From Planctomycetota bacterium (GTDB taxonomy: Bacteria; Planctomycetota; Planctomycetia; Planctomycetales; Planctomycetaceae): a DNA stretch of 46,546 bases. A program made the position numbers and the translations under genes. Position 1 is the stretch's first letter, and every line of letters starts with the position of its first letter. Of the stretch, positions 1-7,818 are shown one piece after another. Below the pieces are notes generated by a model. It had not been told where the DNA came from. It did no database searches and saw only the letters and a list, made by a program, of their open reading frames with translations. The DNA is taken from the NCBI GenBank assembly GCA_003669125.1, contig QWQF01000006.1, forward strand, positions 1 through 46,546, written 5' to 3'.

Positions 1-33
1 TGGCAAGGGTGAGATGCCGACGTGGCTGTCGGT

Positions 34-408
34 TTACCGAGCCAAATGCTGGGTCAAAATGTTTGGCAGCGTTGCCGAGAACTGGCTACGCGGCATGACC
101 TCGGCACCGGCAGAACGGGCGGACTCCAGCAGTTCGACATTCACATGCGAGCCGAAGGCGATGATCGGAACTCGTGCCGAATCGGGCATCGCGGCGAGGA
201 GTTCGGCGACCGACACTCGCGGAGCCGCGAGGTCGAGCAGGACGCAGCCGATGTCTCCCGCCTCCAACCGCGATTTCGCGGTGGCAATGTCATCGACCGA
301 GTCCACTCGCAGGCCCAAGGCTTGAGCGGTGCCGGTGACTTTGCTCGTGAAGAACAAGTCGGGAGAGATCAGCAGGCCGACTCGCGATGCCGGTTGGTCA
401 GTTGTCAT
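34..408 (-). CDS. degenerate response-regulator receiver domain protein
   Basis: A 124-residue single-domain protein that resembles a CheY-like receiver. A VGLLISPDL strand opens the fold, and a hydrophobic strand ending in an aspartate (D59, CVLLDL) sits where the phospho-acceptor lies. The usual paired acidic residues after strand 1 are missing. The Ser/Thr after strand 4 is replaced in IIAFGSH, and the conserved Lys-Pro after strand 5 reads MPRS. Phosphotransfer is therefore doubtful, and a pseudo-receiver used for protein contact is more likely. It has no output domain. It lies 9 nt after the stop of the CaMKII-association-domain gene on the same strand and is probably co-transcribed with it. 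No strong ribosome binding site precedes the ATG. The fold call is fairly secure; the role is unknown. Confidence 0.7.
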   Translation of the reverse strand: MTTDQPASRVGLLISPDLFFTSKVTGTAQALGLRVDSVDDIATAKSRLEAGDIGCVLLDLAAPRVSVAELLAAMPDSARVPIIAFGSHVNVELLESARSAGAEVMPRSQFSATLPNILTQHLAR

Positions 409-417
409 GAAAGCGAT

Positions 418-804
418 CTACGCCGGGATCGAGCGGTGAAAATGGACGTGTTTCCAAACGCCGTTTAGTTTTTGCCAGACGCGAGTTTCCTCGCTGGCGA
501 ACGTGGCCGGGTCGCCGTTGGCTTCGACTCGCTGAGTCAGGCGGATGTACGAGAGGATGGCGGTGTCGCCGATCACTCGAACGTGCGGCGAGGCCATGAT
601 CGACTGCTTCGGGCGGCCGGAGGCTTCCAACTTGAAATAGAAATGGTGGAAGTCCATGCCTTGCACGACGTGGCCCAAAGCTTCCGGCTCAAAACAGGTC
701 AAGCTGGGATCGCAGAGTTCTGCATACGCGTTCCAGTTTTGGGTGGTGATCGCGTCGAGCAGTTTTTTATTGGCTTGCAAGACTTCGGCAGTAACGTCGG
801 CCAT
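418..804 (-). CDS. stand-alone CaMKII association (hub)-domain protein, SnoaL-like fold
   Basis: A 128-residue protein whose whole length matches the association domain that oligomerises animal Ca2+/calmodulin-dependent kinase II (PF08332, NTF2/SnoaL-like cone fold). The hallmark segments are CDPSLTCFEPEALG (31-44), DFHHFYF (51-57), SEETRVW (104-110) and VHFHRS (120-125). No kinase domain is attached or adjacent. Bacterial stand-alone homologues are known and are expected to form ring oligomers or bind small ligands in the cone pocket; no reaction can be assigned. The ATG is preceded by GAAGGAA at good spacing. It sits between the FGE-fold gene (66 nt upstream) and the receiver-like gene (9 nt downstream), all on the minus strand. 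No signal peptide is seen, so it is probably cytoplasmic. Confidence 0.87.
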   Translation of the reverse strand: MADVTAEVLQANKKLLDAITTQNWNAYAELCDPSLTCFEPEALGHVVQGMDFHHFYFKLEASGRPKQSIMASPHVRVIGDTAILSYIRLTQRVEANGDPATFASEETRVWQKLNGVWKHVHFHRSIPA

Positions 805-870
805 GAGAATGTTCCTTCGGTGTCGTTCGAGATTCGCAGCCCAGTGCCGCGCGGGCGGGATGATAGCGTC

Positions 871-1746
871 CTACTTTTTCGCTTTCACGCAGCGCAGCCC
901 GATGGCGTCGTCGCCATCGGCGACGGAAATCGCCCGGCGAGCGGAGCTGGTCAGTTTTGAATGGTTGTCTTTCCACGATCCGCTGCGGACGACGACTTTC
1001 TTGGGAGCCGCCTCGGACCACGCGCGGCCATCGGCCGGAGCGCCTTCGTAGTTGTCGTGCCAACTGTCTTCGACGAATTCCCAAAGGTAGCCGTGGACGT
1101 CGTACAAGCCCCAGGCGTTGGGCTTCTTGGCTCCGACCGGCGGATCGTTGCCGGCGGCGTTGCCGGTGTGCCAACCGAATTCATCGAGGAGTGACGCCTT
1201 GTTGCCGGCGTCGCCGTCCTTGGTGGCTTTGTCGCCGAAGCTGTAGATGGTTGTTGTTCCCGCTCGGCAGCAGTATTCCCATTCAGCTTCGGTCGGCAGG
1301 CGGATGACTTCGTCGTTGCCGAGTAGCTTCTCGGCTCGCAGCAACTCCGTCAGTTTGTTGCAGAAGTCGCGAGCCTCTTGCCACGAAAACATCTCGACCG
1401 AATTGCGTGGGCCTTTCCACTTGCTGGGATTCGCACCCGTCACGGCCTCCCAGAGATTCTGCGGCACTTCGTACTTGGCAATCGAGAATTTCTGCTTGAG
1501 CGTGACTTCGTAAGCCGGTTTTTCGGAATCAACTTGGTCGCTTCCCATGCGGAACGATTTCGGAAACGAGATCGAGCCGTCACGAGATTTTTCGCCGGGA
1601 GCGATCTCGACGAACTCGTCGTTGAATCGCTTGAGGAGTTCCGCCTTCGTCGGCTTTGCGGTTGGTTTCACGGTTTGGTCTCCCGATTGAAGGGTCGCCA
1701 CACAGACCGACAGGGCCACCAGGGCAAAAGTTGTGATTCGAAGCAT
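871..1746 (-). CDS. secreted formylglycine-generating-enzyme (SUMF1/DUF323) fold protein
   Basis: A 291-residue protein with a Sec-type signal peptide (MLRITTFALVALSVCVA) followed by an FGE-sulfatase domain (PF03781). Typical landmarks are visible: the early FRMGSD element, the EVPQNLWEAVTGANPS segment, RLPTEAEWEYCCRAGT, NAWGLYDVHGYLWEFVED and a final RSGSWKD...SSARRA...IGLRCVK. The C-terminal block lacks the redox cysteine pair that true sulfatase-activating FGE uses, so it may be a binding or structural member of this large planctomycete family, not a sulfatase maturase. No sulfatase gene lies in the window. AAAGGA lies 4 nt before the ATG. It starts 17 nt after the KDPG aldolase gene, suggesting one transcript, although a functional link is not obvious. 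Confidence 0.88.
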   Translation of the reverse strand: MLRITTFALVALSVCVATLQSGDQTVKPTAKPTKAELLKRFNDEFVEIAPGEKSRDGSISFPKSFRMGSDQVDSEKPAYEVTLKQKFSIAKYEVPQNLWEAVTGANPSKWKGPRNSVEMFSWQEARDFCNKLTELLRAEKLLGNDEVIRLPTEAEWEYCCRAGTTTIYSFGDKATKDGDAGNKASLLDEFGWHTGNAAGNDPPVGAKKPNAWGLYDVHGYLWEFVEDSWHDNYEGAPADGRAWSEAAPKKVVVRSGSWKDNHSKLTSSARRAISVADGDDAIGLRCVKAKK

Positions 1747-1763
1747 GATGTCCTTTCAAAAAT

Positions 1764-2405
1764 CTACGCTTGGCTGCGAGTTTGTTTGACGAGGGCGACG
1801 TACTGGGCGGCGAGTTCACGGATGCGGGTCATGTTGCCGGACTCAACGGCGGCCTTCTCGACCAATTGGCTGCCGAGTCCGACGGCACAGGCTCCGGCTT
1901 TGAAGAAATCGGGGAGCGTTTTCAAATCGACTCCTCCGGTTGGCAGGATACGGACTTGAGGGAGCGGGCCGCGCAGCGCCTTCAGATAATTCGGGCCGAC
2001 GCAATCGGCCGGGAACAGCTTGACGATGTCGGCTCCGGCTTCCCAGGCGGTGACGATCTCGGTCGGCGTGAAGGCTCCGGGCATCACGAGCTTGCCGTAG
2101 CGTTTGCAGAGCTTGATGACTTCCAGGTTCAACGACGGCGAGACGATGAATTCAGCTCCAGCCAGAAGTGCCGCTCGACAGGTTTCCGGATCGAGCACGG
2201 TCCCGGCTCCCAGCAGAATTTTTTTGCCGAGGTCTTTGCGGACAGCAGTGAGGATCTCCAAAACATTTGGAACGGTGAACGTCACTTCAATGACGTCGAT
2301 GCCTCCCTCGTGCAGCGCGCGGGCGACATTGACCAGTTGCTCGCCGGAGGTGGCACGAATGATGGCGACGATACCGCCGTCGAGGACTCGTTGCAGGTCG
2401 GACAT
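1764..2405 (-). CDS. eda: 2-dehydro-3-deoxy-phosphogluconate (KDPG) aldolase
   Basis: A 213-residue class I aldolase that cleaves 2-keto-3-deoxy-6-phosphogluconate into pyruvate and glyceraldehyde-3-phosphate, the last step of the Entner-Doudoroff and several sugar-acid routes. The Schiff-base lysine is K129 in ADIVKLFPA, and the general acid/base glutamate is E40 in VIEVTFTVP. The LLGAGTVLDPE and PTGGV phosphate-loop segments are also present, and the length is normal for the family. An ideal AAGGAG lies 5 nt before the ATG. It heads a minus-strand run with the FGE-fold gene. No edd-type dehydratase is in the window. KDPGal aldolase (dgoA-like) activity is an alternative that sequence alone cannot exclude. 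Confidence 0.93.
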   Translation of the reverse strand: MSDLQRVLDGGIVAIIRATSGEQLVNVARALHEGGIDVIEVTFTVPNVLEILTAVRKDLGKKILLGAGTVLDPETCRAALLAGAEFIVSPSLNLEVIKLCKRYGKLVMPGAFTPTEIVTAWEAGADIVKLFPADCVGPNYLKALRGPLPQVRILPTGGVDLKTLPDFFKAGACAVGLGSQLVEKAAVESGNMTRIRELAAQYVALVKQTRSQA

Positions 2406-2622
2406 GGTGGCTCCTTGGTTGGGGCGAAGATGTTAGCCAGGTCGTCGGAAAAATCCGACCTTTGCGAATCGAGGTTTATCATTCCTTCAATTTTCGAGTT
2501 TCAAAATTTGGGAGTCGCATCGCGGTCTTGTCGCAGTTTCAGCCGGTGTCCATAATTCACCGCGTTGAATTTTCAGGGTCTTGATTCGCTCGGTGAGGCT
2601 TCGTCGCGTGCTATTGGCAGAG

Positions 2623-2961
2623 ATGAAACGCCTGAGTTCGCAAACGCTCCGCGACAAGTTCTCGACAGGAGGGGGCTGGGAGACCCTCGCGCTCTTGGCT
2701 GGTGCGCTGTGTCTGTTGATCATGTTTCACCACAAAATCCGCGATTGGCTGCGTCCCAAGGGGCTGATGGAAAACTCACCCGAGCGGTTGCTGATGCAGT
2801 TTCGGGACATCCACAAGCAAGGCGATTTGTCGGCCGACGAATATAAAAACATTCGTGAGCAATTAACAAAAAGGTCCGGTGAGTCGGGTCGTGCGGGGAA
2901 TGCCTCAAGCGGACCCTCTGCCGATGATTCGGCGGGAAGCTCATCCACGATTCCACAGTGA
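2623..2961 (+). CDS. small single-pass membrane protein with SHOCT-like segment
   Basis: A 112-residue protein of unknown function. One membrane helix (about residues 18-35, TLALLAGALCLLIMF) is followed by a basic stretch, then an amphipathic segment RLLMQFRDIHKQGDLSADEYKNI that resembles the SHOCT short C-terminal domain, and a disordered Ser/Gly/Ala tail. An upstream in-frame TTG at 2581 would add 14 residues; the ATG at 2623 is preferred because the extra residues are basic with no family character. The ribosome binding site is weak. It stands alone on the plus strand, about 200 nt before clpX and divergent from the aldolase operon. Confidence 0.6.
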   Translation: MKRLSSQTLRDKFSTGGGWETLALLAGALCLLIMFHHKIRDWLRPKGLMENSPERLLMQFRDIHKQGDLSADEYKNIREQLTKRSGESGRAGNASSGPSADDSAGSSSTIPQ

Positions 2962-3167
2962 TGACCCTTCACAAAGGCTGCCGATACCGGTGGGTACTCG
3001 CTGCCCCGCGAGTCAGCCAACGTCTTTGAAAACCCCATCGGGCTTGTCCCATTGGAGTTGGAAGATACGTTTCCAGGAGACCACGGATGCTGTCTCCTCA
3101 GCAGGCGAATGATTGTTTCGCCGTCCCAAGGTGTTGAGGTTTGACCGACAGCGTTGAAGGAACCCAC

Positions 3168-4454
3168 ATGGCCTCGTCTGGAAAAGATTTTACGTCCGGC
3201 AAGCGCACTCCGACCGGCAAAAAAAACGCAAGCTGCAGTTTCTGCCGCAAGAGTTATCGGGAGGTCGGACCACTGGTCGAAGGACCGGACGACGTCTACG
3301 TCTGCGGCGAGTGCGTCGAGTTGTGTCAGTCGATCCTCGACCAGGAACGCCGCCGCCGAGGCACCCCGCACAAGCTCTTCACGAAAGTCCCGTCGCCGCG
3401 CGACATCGTGGGACATCTCGACAAGTACGTTGTCGGGCAATCGCAAACCAAAAAGATGCTCTCCGTCGCGGTTCACAACCACTACAAGCGGCTGATGCTC
3501 AACACGGACACCGAAAACGACGTTGAGATTGAAAAATCCAACGTCCTGATGATCGGCCCGACCGGTTCCGGCAAGACGCTGATTGCCAAGTCGCTGGCGA
3601 AATTCCTGCAAGTCCCGTTCGCGATCGGCGACGCGACCACGCTGACTGAAGCTGGATACGTCGGCGAAGACGTCGAAAATCTGCTGCTGAAACTGCTGCA
3701 CGCTTGCGACTTCGACGTCGAGGCGGCTCAACGCGGCATTGTGTTCATCGACGAGATCGACAAGATCGGCAAGACCTCCAGCAACGTCTCGATCACCCGC
3801 GATGTGTCTGGCGAAGGAGTTCAGCAAGCGTTGCTCAAAATGCTCGAAGGAACCGTCGCGAACGTCCCGCCACAGGGAGGGCGTAAGCATCCCGAGCAGC
3901 AATACATTCAACTCGACACGACGAACATCCTCTTCATTTGCGGCGGAACATTCGTCGGCCTGGAAGACATTGTCGGTCGCCGCATGGGCCGCAAGATGAT
4001 CGGCTTCGGCCAGGACAACTCGTCACACGAGGACAAGCAACGCCGCTACGAAATGGTCCACGAAGCGACCGTCGAGGACATTCTCGAATTCGGTCTGATC
4101 CCGGAGCTCGTTGGCCGTTTGCCAGTGCTCACGACGCTCAGCAAGCTCAGCGAGTCCGACCTTGTCCGCGTGCTGACCGAGCCAAAAAATGCCCTCGTCC
4201 GCCAATTTCAAAAATTTTTCGAGATGGAAGAGTCGAGCCTCGACGTCACCCCGGAAGCAATTCGCGAAATCGCCAAGATTGCGATTCAGAAGGACACCGG
4301 CGCTCGCGGCCTCCGCAGCGTCATCGAAAGCGCGATGTTCGACATCCTCTATGAATTGCCCGACCAAGAACCGGGCAAGAAGTACGTCCTCACCCCGGAA
4401 GTCATCCGCGGCGAGTCGCACCTGTTCCCGCAAGACGGATCGGCGGCGGCCTAA
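3168..4454 (+). CDS. clpX: ATP-dependent Clp protease ATP-binding subunit ClpX
   Basis: A 428-residue AAA+ unfoldase that recognises tagged substrates and feeds them to ClpP. The N-terminal zinc-binding domain has the four-cysteine pattern CSFC...CGEC with a fifth nearby cysteine (VELC). The AAA+ core shows Walker A GPTGSGKT, the pore loop GYVGEDVEN, Walker [10 protein letters not shown] and the RKHPEQQ loop. The IGFG motif matches the loop that docks on ClpP. Start choice: GAAGGAA lies just before the ATG at 3168, whereas the in-frame TTG at 3141 has no such site. No clpP or tig gene is next to it in the window, so clpX is separated from its usual partners here. A hairpin follows 3 nt after the stop. 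Confidence 0.97.
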   Translation: MASSGKDFTSGKRTPTGKKNASCSFCRKSYREVGPLVEGPDDVYVCGECVELCQSILDQERRRRGTPHKLFTKVPSPRDIVGHLDKYVVGQSQTKKMLSVAVHNHYKRLMLNTDTENDVEIEKSNVLMIGPTGSGKTLIAKSLAKFLQVPFAIGDATTLTEAGYVGEDVENLLLKLLHACDFDVEAAQRGIVFIDEIDKIGKTSSNVSITRDVSGEGVQQALLKMLEGTVANVPPQGGRKHPEQQYIQLDTTNILFICGGTFVGLEDIVGRRMGRKMIGFGQDNSSHEDKQRRYEMVHEATVEDILEFGLIPELVGRLPVLTTLSKLSESDLVRVLTEPKNALVRQFQKFFEMEESSLDVTPEAIREIAKIAIQKDTGARGLRSVIESAMFDILYELPDQEPGKKYVLTPEVIRGESHLFPQDGSAAA

Positions 4455-4457
4455 TCT

Positions 4458-4485
4458 GGAATGCGGTGTATCAGCACCGCACTCC
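4458..4485. terminator. hairpin between convergent clpX and ABC ATPase genes
   Basis: The arms GGAATGCGGTG and CACCGCACTCC pair over 11 positions with one mismatch around a 6-nt loop. The hairpin sits in the 39-nt gap between the convergent stops of clpX and the ABC ATPase, so it can serve both strands. On the minus strand it is preceded by GAATTTT; a clear T-run after the hairpin is lacking in the plus direction, so a Rho-independent role is plausible but not certain. Confidence 0.55.
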
Positions 4486-4493
4486 AAAATTCG

Positions 4494-6002
4494 TCACGCC
4501 CAACGCAGCAAGTCCGCTTTGCGCACGTCCTCGCCCGCGAACTCATGCGCGATGCGTCCGCGCTGAAACACCAGAATCCGATCGGCGTGAGCCAGCACCA
4601 ATTCAGGCTCCGTCGAGGCGAGCACGACCGCAGCTCCCGACTTTTTCAGGCCCGCGACCAGTCGCATGACTTCGTCTTTCGCGCCGACGTCCATCCCGCG
4701 AGTCGGCTCCTCCAAGACCAGCGCGCGGACTGGGCCGAGCAGCCATTTCGCCAGCACGACCTTTTGCTGATTTCCGCCCGACAAATTCCCGGCCAACAAT
4801 TCTGGCCGAGCAGGCCGGCAACCGACTTGTTCGAGCAGCGGTCGCACGACCGCATGTTCGCGCCGACGATGCAGCCATTCGCCCATTGAACGTTGCAGAT
4901 GTGCGAGCGTCGTGTTGCGAGCGATCGAACTGCGTCGCACCAAGGTCTTTGCTCGATCGGCCGCGACCATGACGACTCCACGATGTACCGCCGCCGAAAC
5001 ATCACCGCTGGGCAACACCGACTGATCCAGCGACACCGATCCCGCATCGACTGACGCGGCTCCGGCCACCGCGTGTGCCAGCTCCTGATGCCCCGCGCCG
5101 ACGAAGCCGTACAGACCGACACACTCACCGGGCGCGACGTCAAAGCTCACGTCGTTGAACTCTCCTTTGCGAGACACTCCCGCGACTCGCAGAGCGGGAA
5201 CCGCCGTTGACCGCGCGGGAAGCGTGACCGACTCATCGAGTTCCGCACCTGTCGCTCCGGCGTCGCGGCCGAGCATTCGCGTGATAACTTCCGCTTTCGT
5301 GAGATCGGCGGCTAACGATGTCGAGACCTTGCGACCATCTTTCAGCACCGTTACTCGGTCACAGATTTCGAGGACGTCTTCCAAAAAGTGGCTGATGAAA
5401 ATCACCGCCACGCCATTGCGTTTGAGCTGCCGAATCAACTCAAACAGCCGCCGTGTCTCCGGCGGGCTGAACGCACTGGTCGGCTCATCGAGAATGAGGA
5501 CTCGCGCCCCGCTGTGCAGCCCGCGAGCGATCTCGACCATCTGCCGAATCACCAACGGAAACCGATCCAATCGCCGCCGCACATCGACTTCGATTTGCAT
5601 CTCGCTCAAAAAGTTCTGAGCCTGCCGGCGCATCGAACCCCAGTCGATTCGCCCCGCGCGCGTCGGCTGCCGACCGAGAAACAGATTCTCCGCGACCGAC
5701 AACGCTCCGATCCCCGACAGCTCCTGATAGACCATCGCGATCCCGCACGCCTGAGCCTCGCGCGGCGACGACAGCGATACCTCGCGACCTTCGATCAGCA
5801 CAGAACCGGCATGATCGGGATGTGCTCCGGCGAGGATCTTCATCAGTGTGCTCTTACCCGCTCCGTTGCAACCGACGAGTCCATGCACCTCACTCGGCTG
5901 AAGATCGAAGTCCACACCCTCCAAAGCGGCGACACCGCCAAAGCTCTTGCCGATCGCACGGCACTCCAGCAGCGTTTTTTTTTCGACGACGACAGTGGAC
6001 AT
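4494..6002 (-). CDS. RbsA-type sugar ABC transporter ATP-binding protein (double NBD)
   Basis: A 502-residue fusion of two ABC ATPase domains, the architecture of RbsA/MglA/XylG carbohydrate importers. Domain 1 has Walker A GCNGAGKST and Walker B VLILDEPTSAF, but its signature region reads FPLVIRQMVEIARG in place of the usual LS-type motif. Domain 2 has the degenerate Walker A normal for this subfamily (GFVGAGHQE), a perfect signature LSGGNQQKV and a Walker B with Glu for Asp (ALVLEEPTRGMD). AGGA precedes the ATG. No permease or sugar-binding protein gene is adjacent: clpX converges from one side and a 190-nt gap lies on the other. It is therefore an orphan here and must use membrane partners encoded elsewhere, or have another role. 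The substrate is unknown. Confidence 0.92.
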   Translation of the reverse strand: MSTVVVEKKTLLECRAIGKSFGGVAALEGVDFDLQPSEVHGLVGCNGAGKSTLMKILAGAHPDHAGSVLIEGREVSLSSPREAQACGIAMVYQELSGIGALSVAENLFLGRQPTRAGRIDWGSMRRQAQNFLSEMQIEVDVRRRLDRFPLVIRQMVEIARGLHSGARVLILDEPTSAFSPPETRRLFELIRQLKRNGVAVIFISHFLEDVLEICDRVTVLKDGRKVSTSLAADLTKAEVITRMLGRDAGATGAELDESVTLPARSTAVPALRVAGVSRKGEFNDVSFDVAPGECVGLYGFVGAGHQELAHAVAGAASVDAGSVSLDQSVLPSGDVSAAVHRGVVMVAADRAKTLVRRSSIARNTTLAHLQRSMGEWLHRRREHAVVRPLLEQVGCRPARPELLAGNLSGGNQQKVVLAKWLLGPVRALVLEEPTRGMDVGAKDEVMRLVAGLKKSGAAVVLASTEPELVLAHADRILVFQRGRIAHEFAGEDVRKADLLRWA

Positions 6003-6191
6003 GCAATGATTCCTGCAACAGGTCGGAGACGAAATCTATCCGCATCAGGCGAGTTCAAGAAGCGATGGAGCGACTGTGAATATCGTCTTCGTCAATGGCG
6101 ATGTCGCCGTGAAGGACGGCTCGCCGACAGGAGCGTTAGCCGGCCGAGGACTCAAGCGTCCGCACACAAAGCAGGGAGTTCCGCGCCCGTT

Positions 6192-6764
6192 CTATTCGCC
6201 TTTGATGAATCGACTGAGTTGCTTGAACTCCGGCGAACGGGCGGCGGCACACCATTCGAACATCACGGATTCGGTCGTGGTGATGATCGCTCCGCTGGCG
6301 GCCATGCGGCGGAGGGCGATTTTCCAGTCGAGTTTGGCTCGGCTGGCGAGGGCGTCAGCGGGGACGAAAACTTGATAGCCGCTCGACAGCAGGTCGAGCA
6401 CCGTTTGCAGCACGCAGACGTGAGCTTCGATGCCTGCCACGACGATTTGAAAGCGGCCGGCGGGATGCTCGGCCGCCGTGCCCCAACCTAGGCACTCGGC
6501 CGCGCTGAAGCAGTTTTTGTCGGGGATCGGCACGCCGTCGAGCAACTCGCGCAGTTGCGGCACCGTCGGGCCAAGTCCCTTCGCGTACTGCTCGGTCGCC
6601 GAGACCGGTACGCCAAAGAGCTTCGCGGCCTCGATCAACTTGCGGCAGTTCGCGATCAGCGACTCGCGCACCGGAATCGCCGGCATCAGCTTTTCTTGCA
6701 CATCGACGATCAGCAATCGGCTCTCGCCGCGCCCGATCAGTTCACGACTGCGTTCGTAGGACAT
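6192..6764 (-). CDS. isochorismatase-family cysteine hydrolase
   Basis: A 190-residue protein of the isochorismatase/nicotinamidase-like superfamily (YcaC-like group). The catalytic aspartate lies in LLIVDVQEKL and the nucleophilic cysteine in VAGIEAHVCVLQTV, with the cis-peptide-type segment VSATEQYAKGLGPTV between them. Start choice: GGGAG lies 7 nt before the ATG at 6764, and that ATG is only 2 nt after the stop of the beta-RFAP synthase gene, which fits translational coupling; a longer reading frame to 6824 overlaps that gene. The substrate cannot be read from sequence. Nicotinamidase is unlikely because its metal-site motif is not evident. Confidence 0.88.
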   Translation of the reverse strand: MSYERSRELIGRGESRLLIVDVQEKLMPAIPVRESLIANCRKLIEAAKLFGVPVSATEQYAKGLGPTVPQLRELLDGVPIPDKNCFSAAECLGWGTAAEHPAGRFQIVVAGIEAHVCVLQTVLDLLSSGYQVFVPADALASRAKLDWKIALRRMAASGAIITTTESVMFEWCAAARSPEFKQLSRFIKGE

Positions 6765-6766
6765 GC

Positions 6767-7732
6767 TCACACTCCCAAAAATATTGCGCCCGCGTTTTGT
6801 GCCGCCGTGAGATGAATCGTGCAAGCTCTGGAAGATGGGTGCGACGCGATCTCGTCGCGGCGACGAAACGCTTCTGACTCATCGCGGCAGAGACTCCACA
6901 GCGTCGGCCCCCACGAGGATTGGCCAACTCCGACACATTCTTGATCGGTCAACCACTGGGCCAGCTCGGCCATCTGTGGATCGGCGAAAACTCCCCCTTG
7001 GACCGGTGCGAAATGCGATCCGTTCAACTGTCCGAATTCTCGGAGCGCGGATGCGGCCGACGGAAAGTCGATGCTCGCGATGGCCGGCAGCAACTCCATC
7101 AACACGATTCGGCAAAGCGTCTCCGTGAGCGAAGTCGGCATCGGCGCGAGTCGCGAGAACGCGGCACGTTCGGCGTCACTCGACAAGCCGTGGCGGTCAT
7201 TGGGCATGATGAGCAACACACGCCATTCCGAAGGAAAGTCGAGCCGCGCGACGAGCGGGCTGATCTCTTCCGGATGCCGCTTGCCTCCTTCGACCAGCAA
7301 GCCGCCACGTTCAAAACCATGAATGCCGAGCGCAGAACGAGCGCCGCGTCCGATTCGGCGAGCCAATTCCGGGGCCGAAACGTTTTCCTCTCCGACCCAT
7401 CGAGCCATCGCGGCGGCCAGAGCCAGCGCGGTCTGTGTTCCCGAACCCAAGCCGGCATGTGGCGGAATCCTCTGCGAGAGACGAATCCGACAAGCAGGCG
7501 GCCGCCGCTCAACGGGACATCGGCGACGATACTCGTCTCGCCAAGCGGTGAGCCGCGCGGCGATCTCCGGTTCGGCCAAGCATTCGTCGCGGTCACTGGC
7601 TTCGACCGAGAGCACACCGCCAGGCGAATCGACCATCAATCCCACGCCGCCGAAGTTGCGGCCGCTTGCGGCTTGCACGGCGAGCAATCCGAAATGCAGT
7701 CTTGCGCCGGTTTGGACGGTGATCGGTGGCAT
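6767..7732 (-). CDS. beta-ribofuranosylaminobenzene 5'-phosphate synthase family (GHMP superfamily)
   Basis: A 321-residue GHMP-superfamily protein matching beta-RFAP synthase, the first committed enzyme of (tetrahydro)methanopterin synthesis, which joins 4-hydroxybenzoate or p-aminobenzoate to PRPP. The opening VQTGARLHFGLL and FGGVGLMVDSP are family hallmarks, and the GHMP loop is PPHAGLGSGTQTALALA. C-terminal segments include DRHGLSSDAERAAF and the VGQSSWGPTLW element. Start: the ATG at 7732, with AAGG about ten bases upstream; a longer reading frame to 7819 would run into the cytochrome b stop. It is followed 2 nt later by the isochorismatase-family gene. Known Planctomycetes carry H4MPT-linked C1 genes, but no other gene of that pathway is in this window. 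Confidence 0.86.
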   Translation of the reverse strand: MPPITVQTGARLHFGLLAVQAASGRNFGGVGLMVDSPGGVLSVEASDRDECLAEPEIAARLTAWRDEYRRRCPVERRPPACRIRLSQRIPPHAGLGSGTQTALALAAAMARWVGEENVSAPELARRIGRGARSALGIHGFERGGLLVEGGKRHPEEISPLVARLDFPSEWRVLLIMPNDRHGLSSDAERAAFSRLAPMPTSLTETLCRIVLMELLPAIASIDFPSAASALREFGQLNGSHFAPVQGGVFADPQMAELAQWLTDQECVGVGQSSWGPTLWSLCRDESEAFRRRDEIASHPSSRACTIHLTAAQNAGAIFLGV

Positions 7733-7818
7733 AAGATTAGGCCAGCCTTTCCAAGCTGACCGGATTGGCAATCGACGTCGGTCGAGCGTTCGGGCCAGGC
7801 TCGAAAGCCTGACCGACA

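Noticed and set aside
2727..3911. A 394-codon minus-strand frame opposite clpX.
   Set aside because: clpX is certain; the antisense frame is long because of third-position GC bias.
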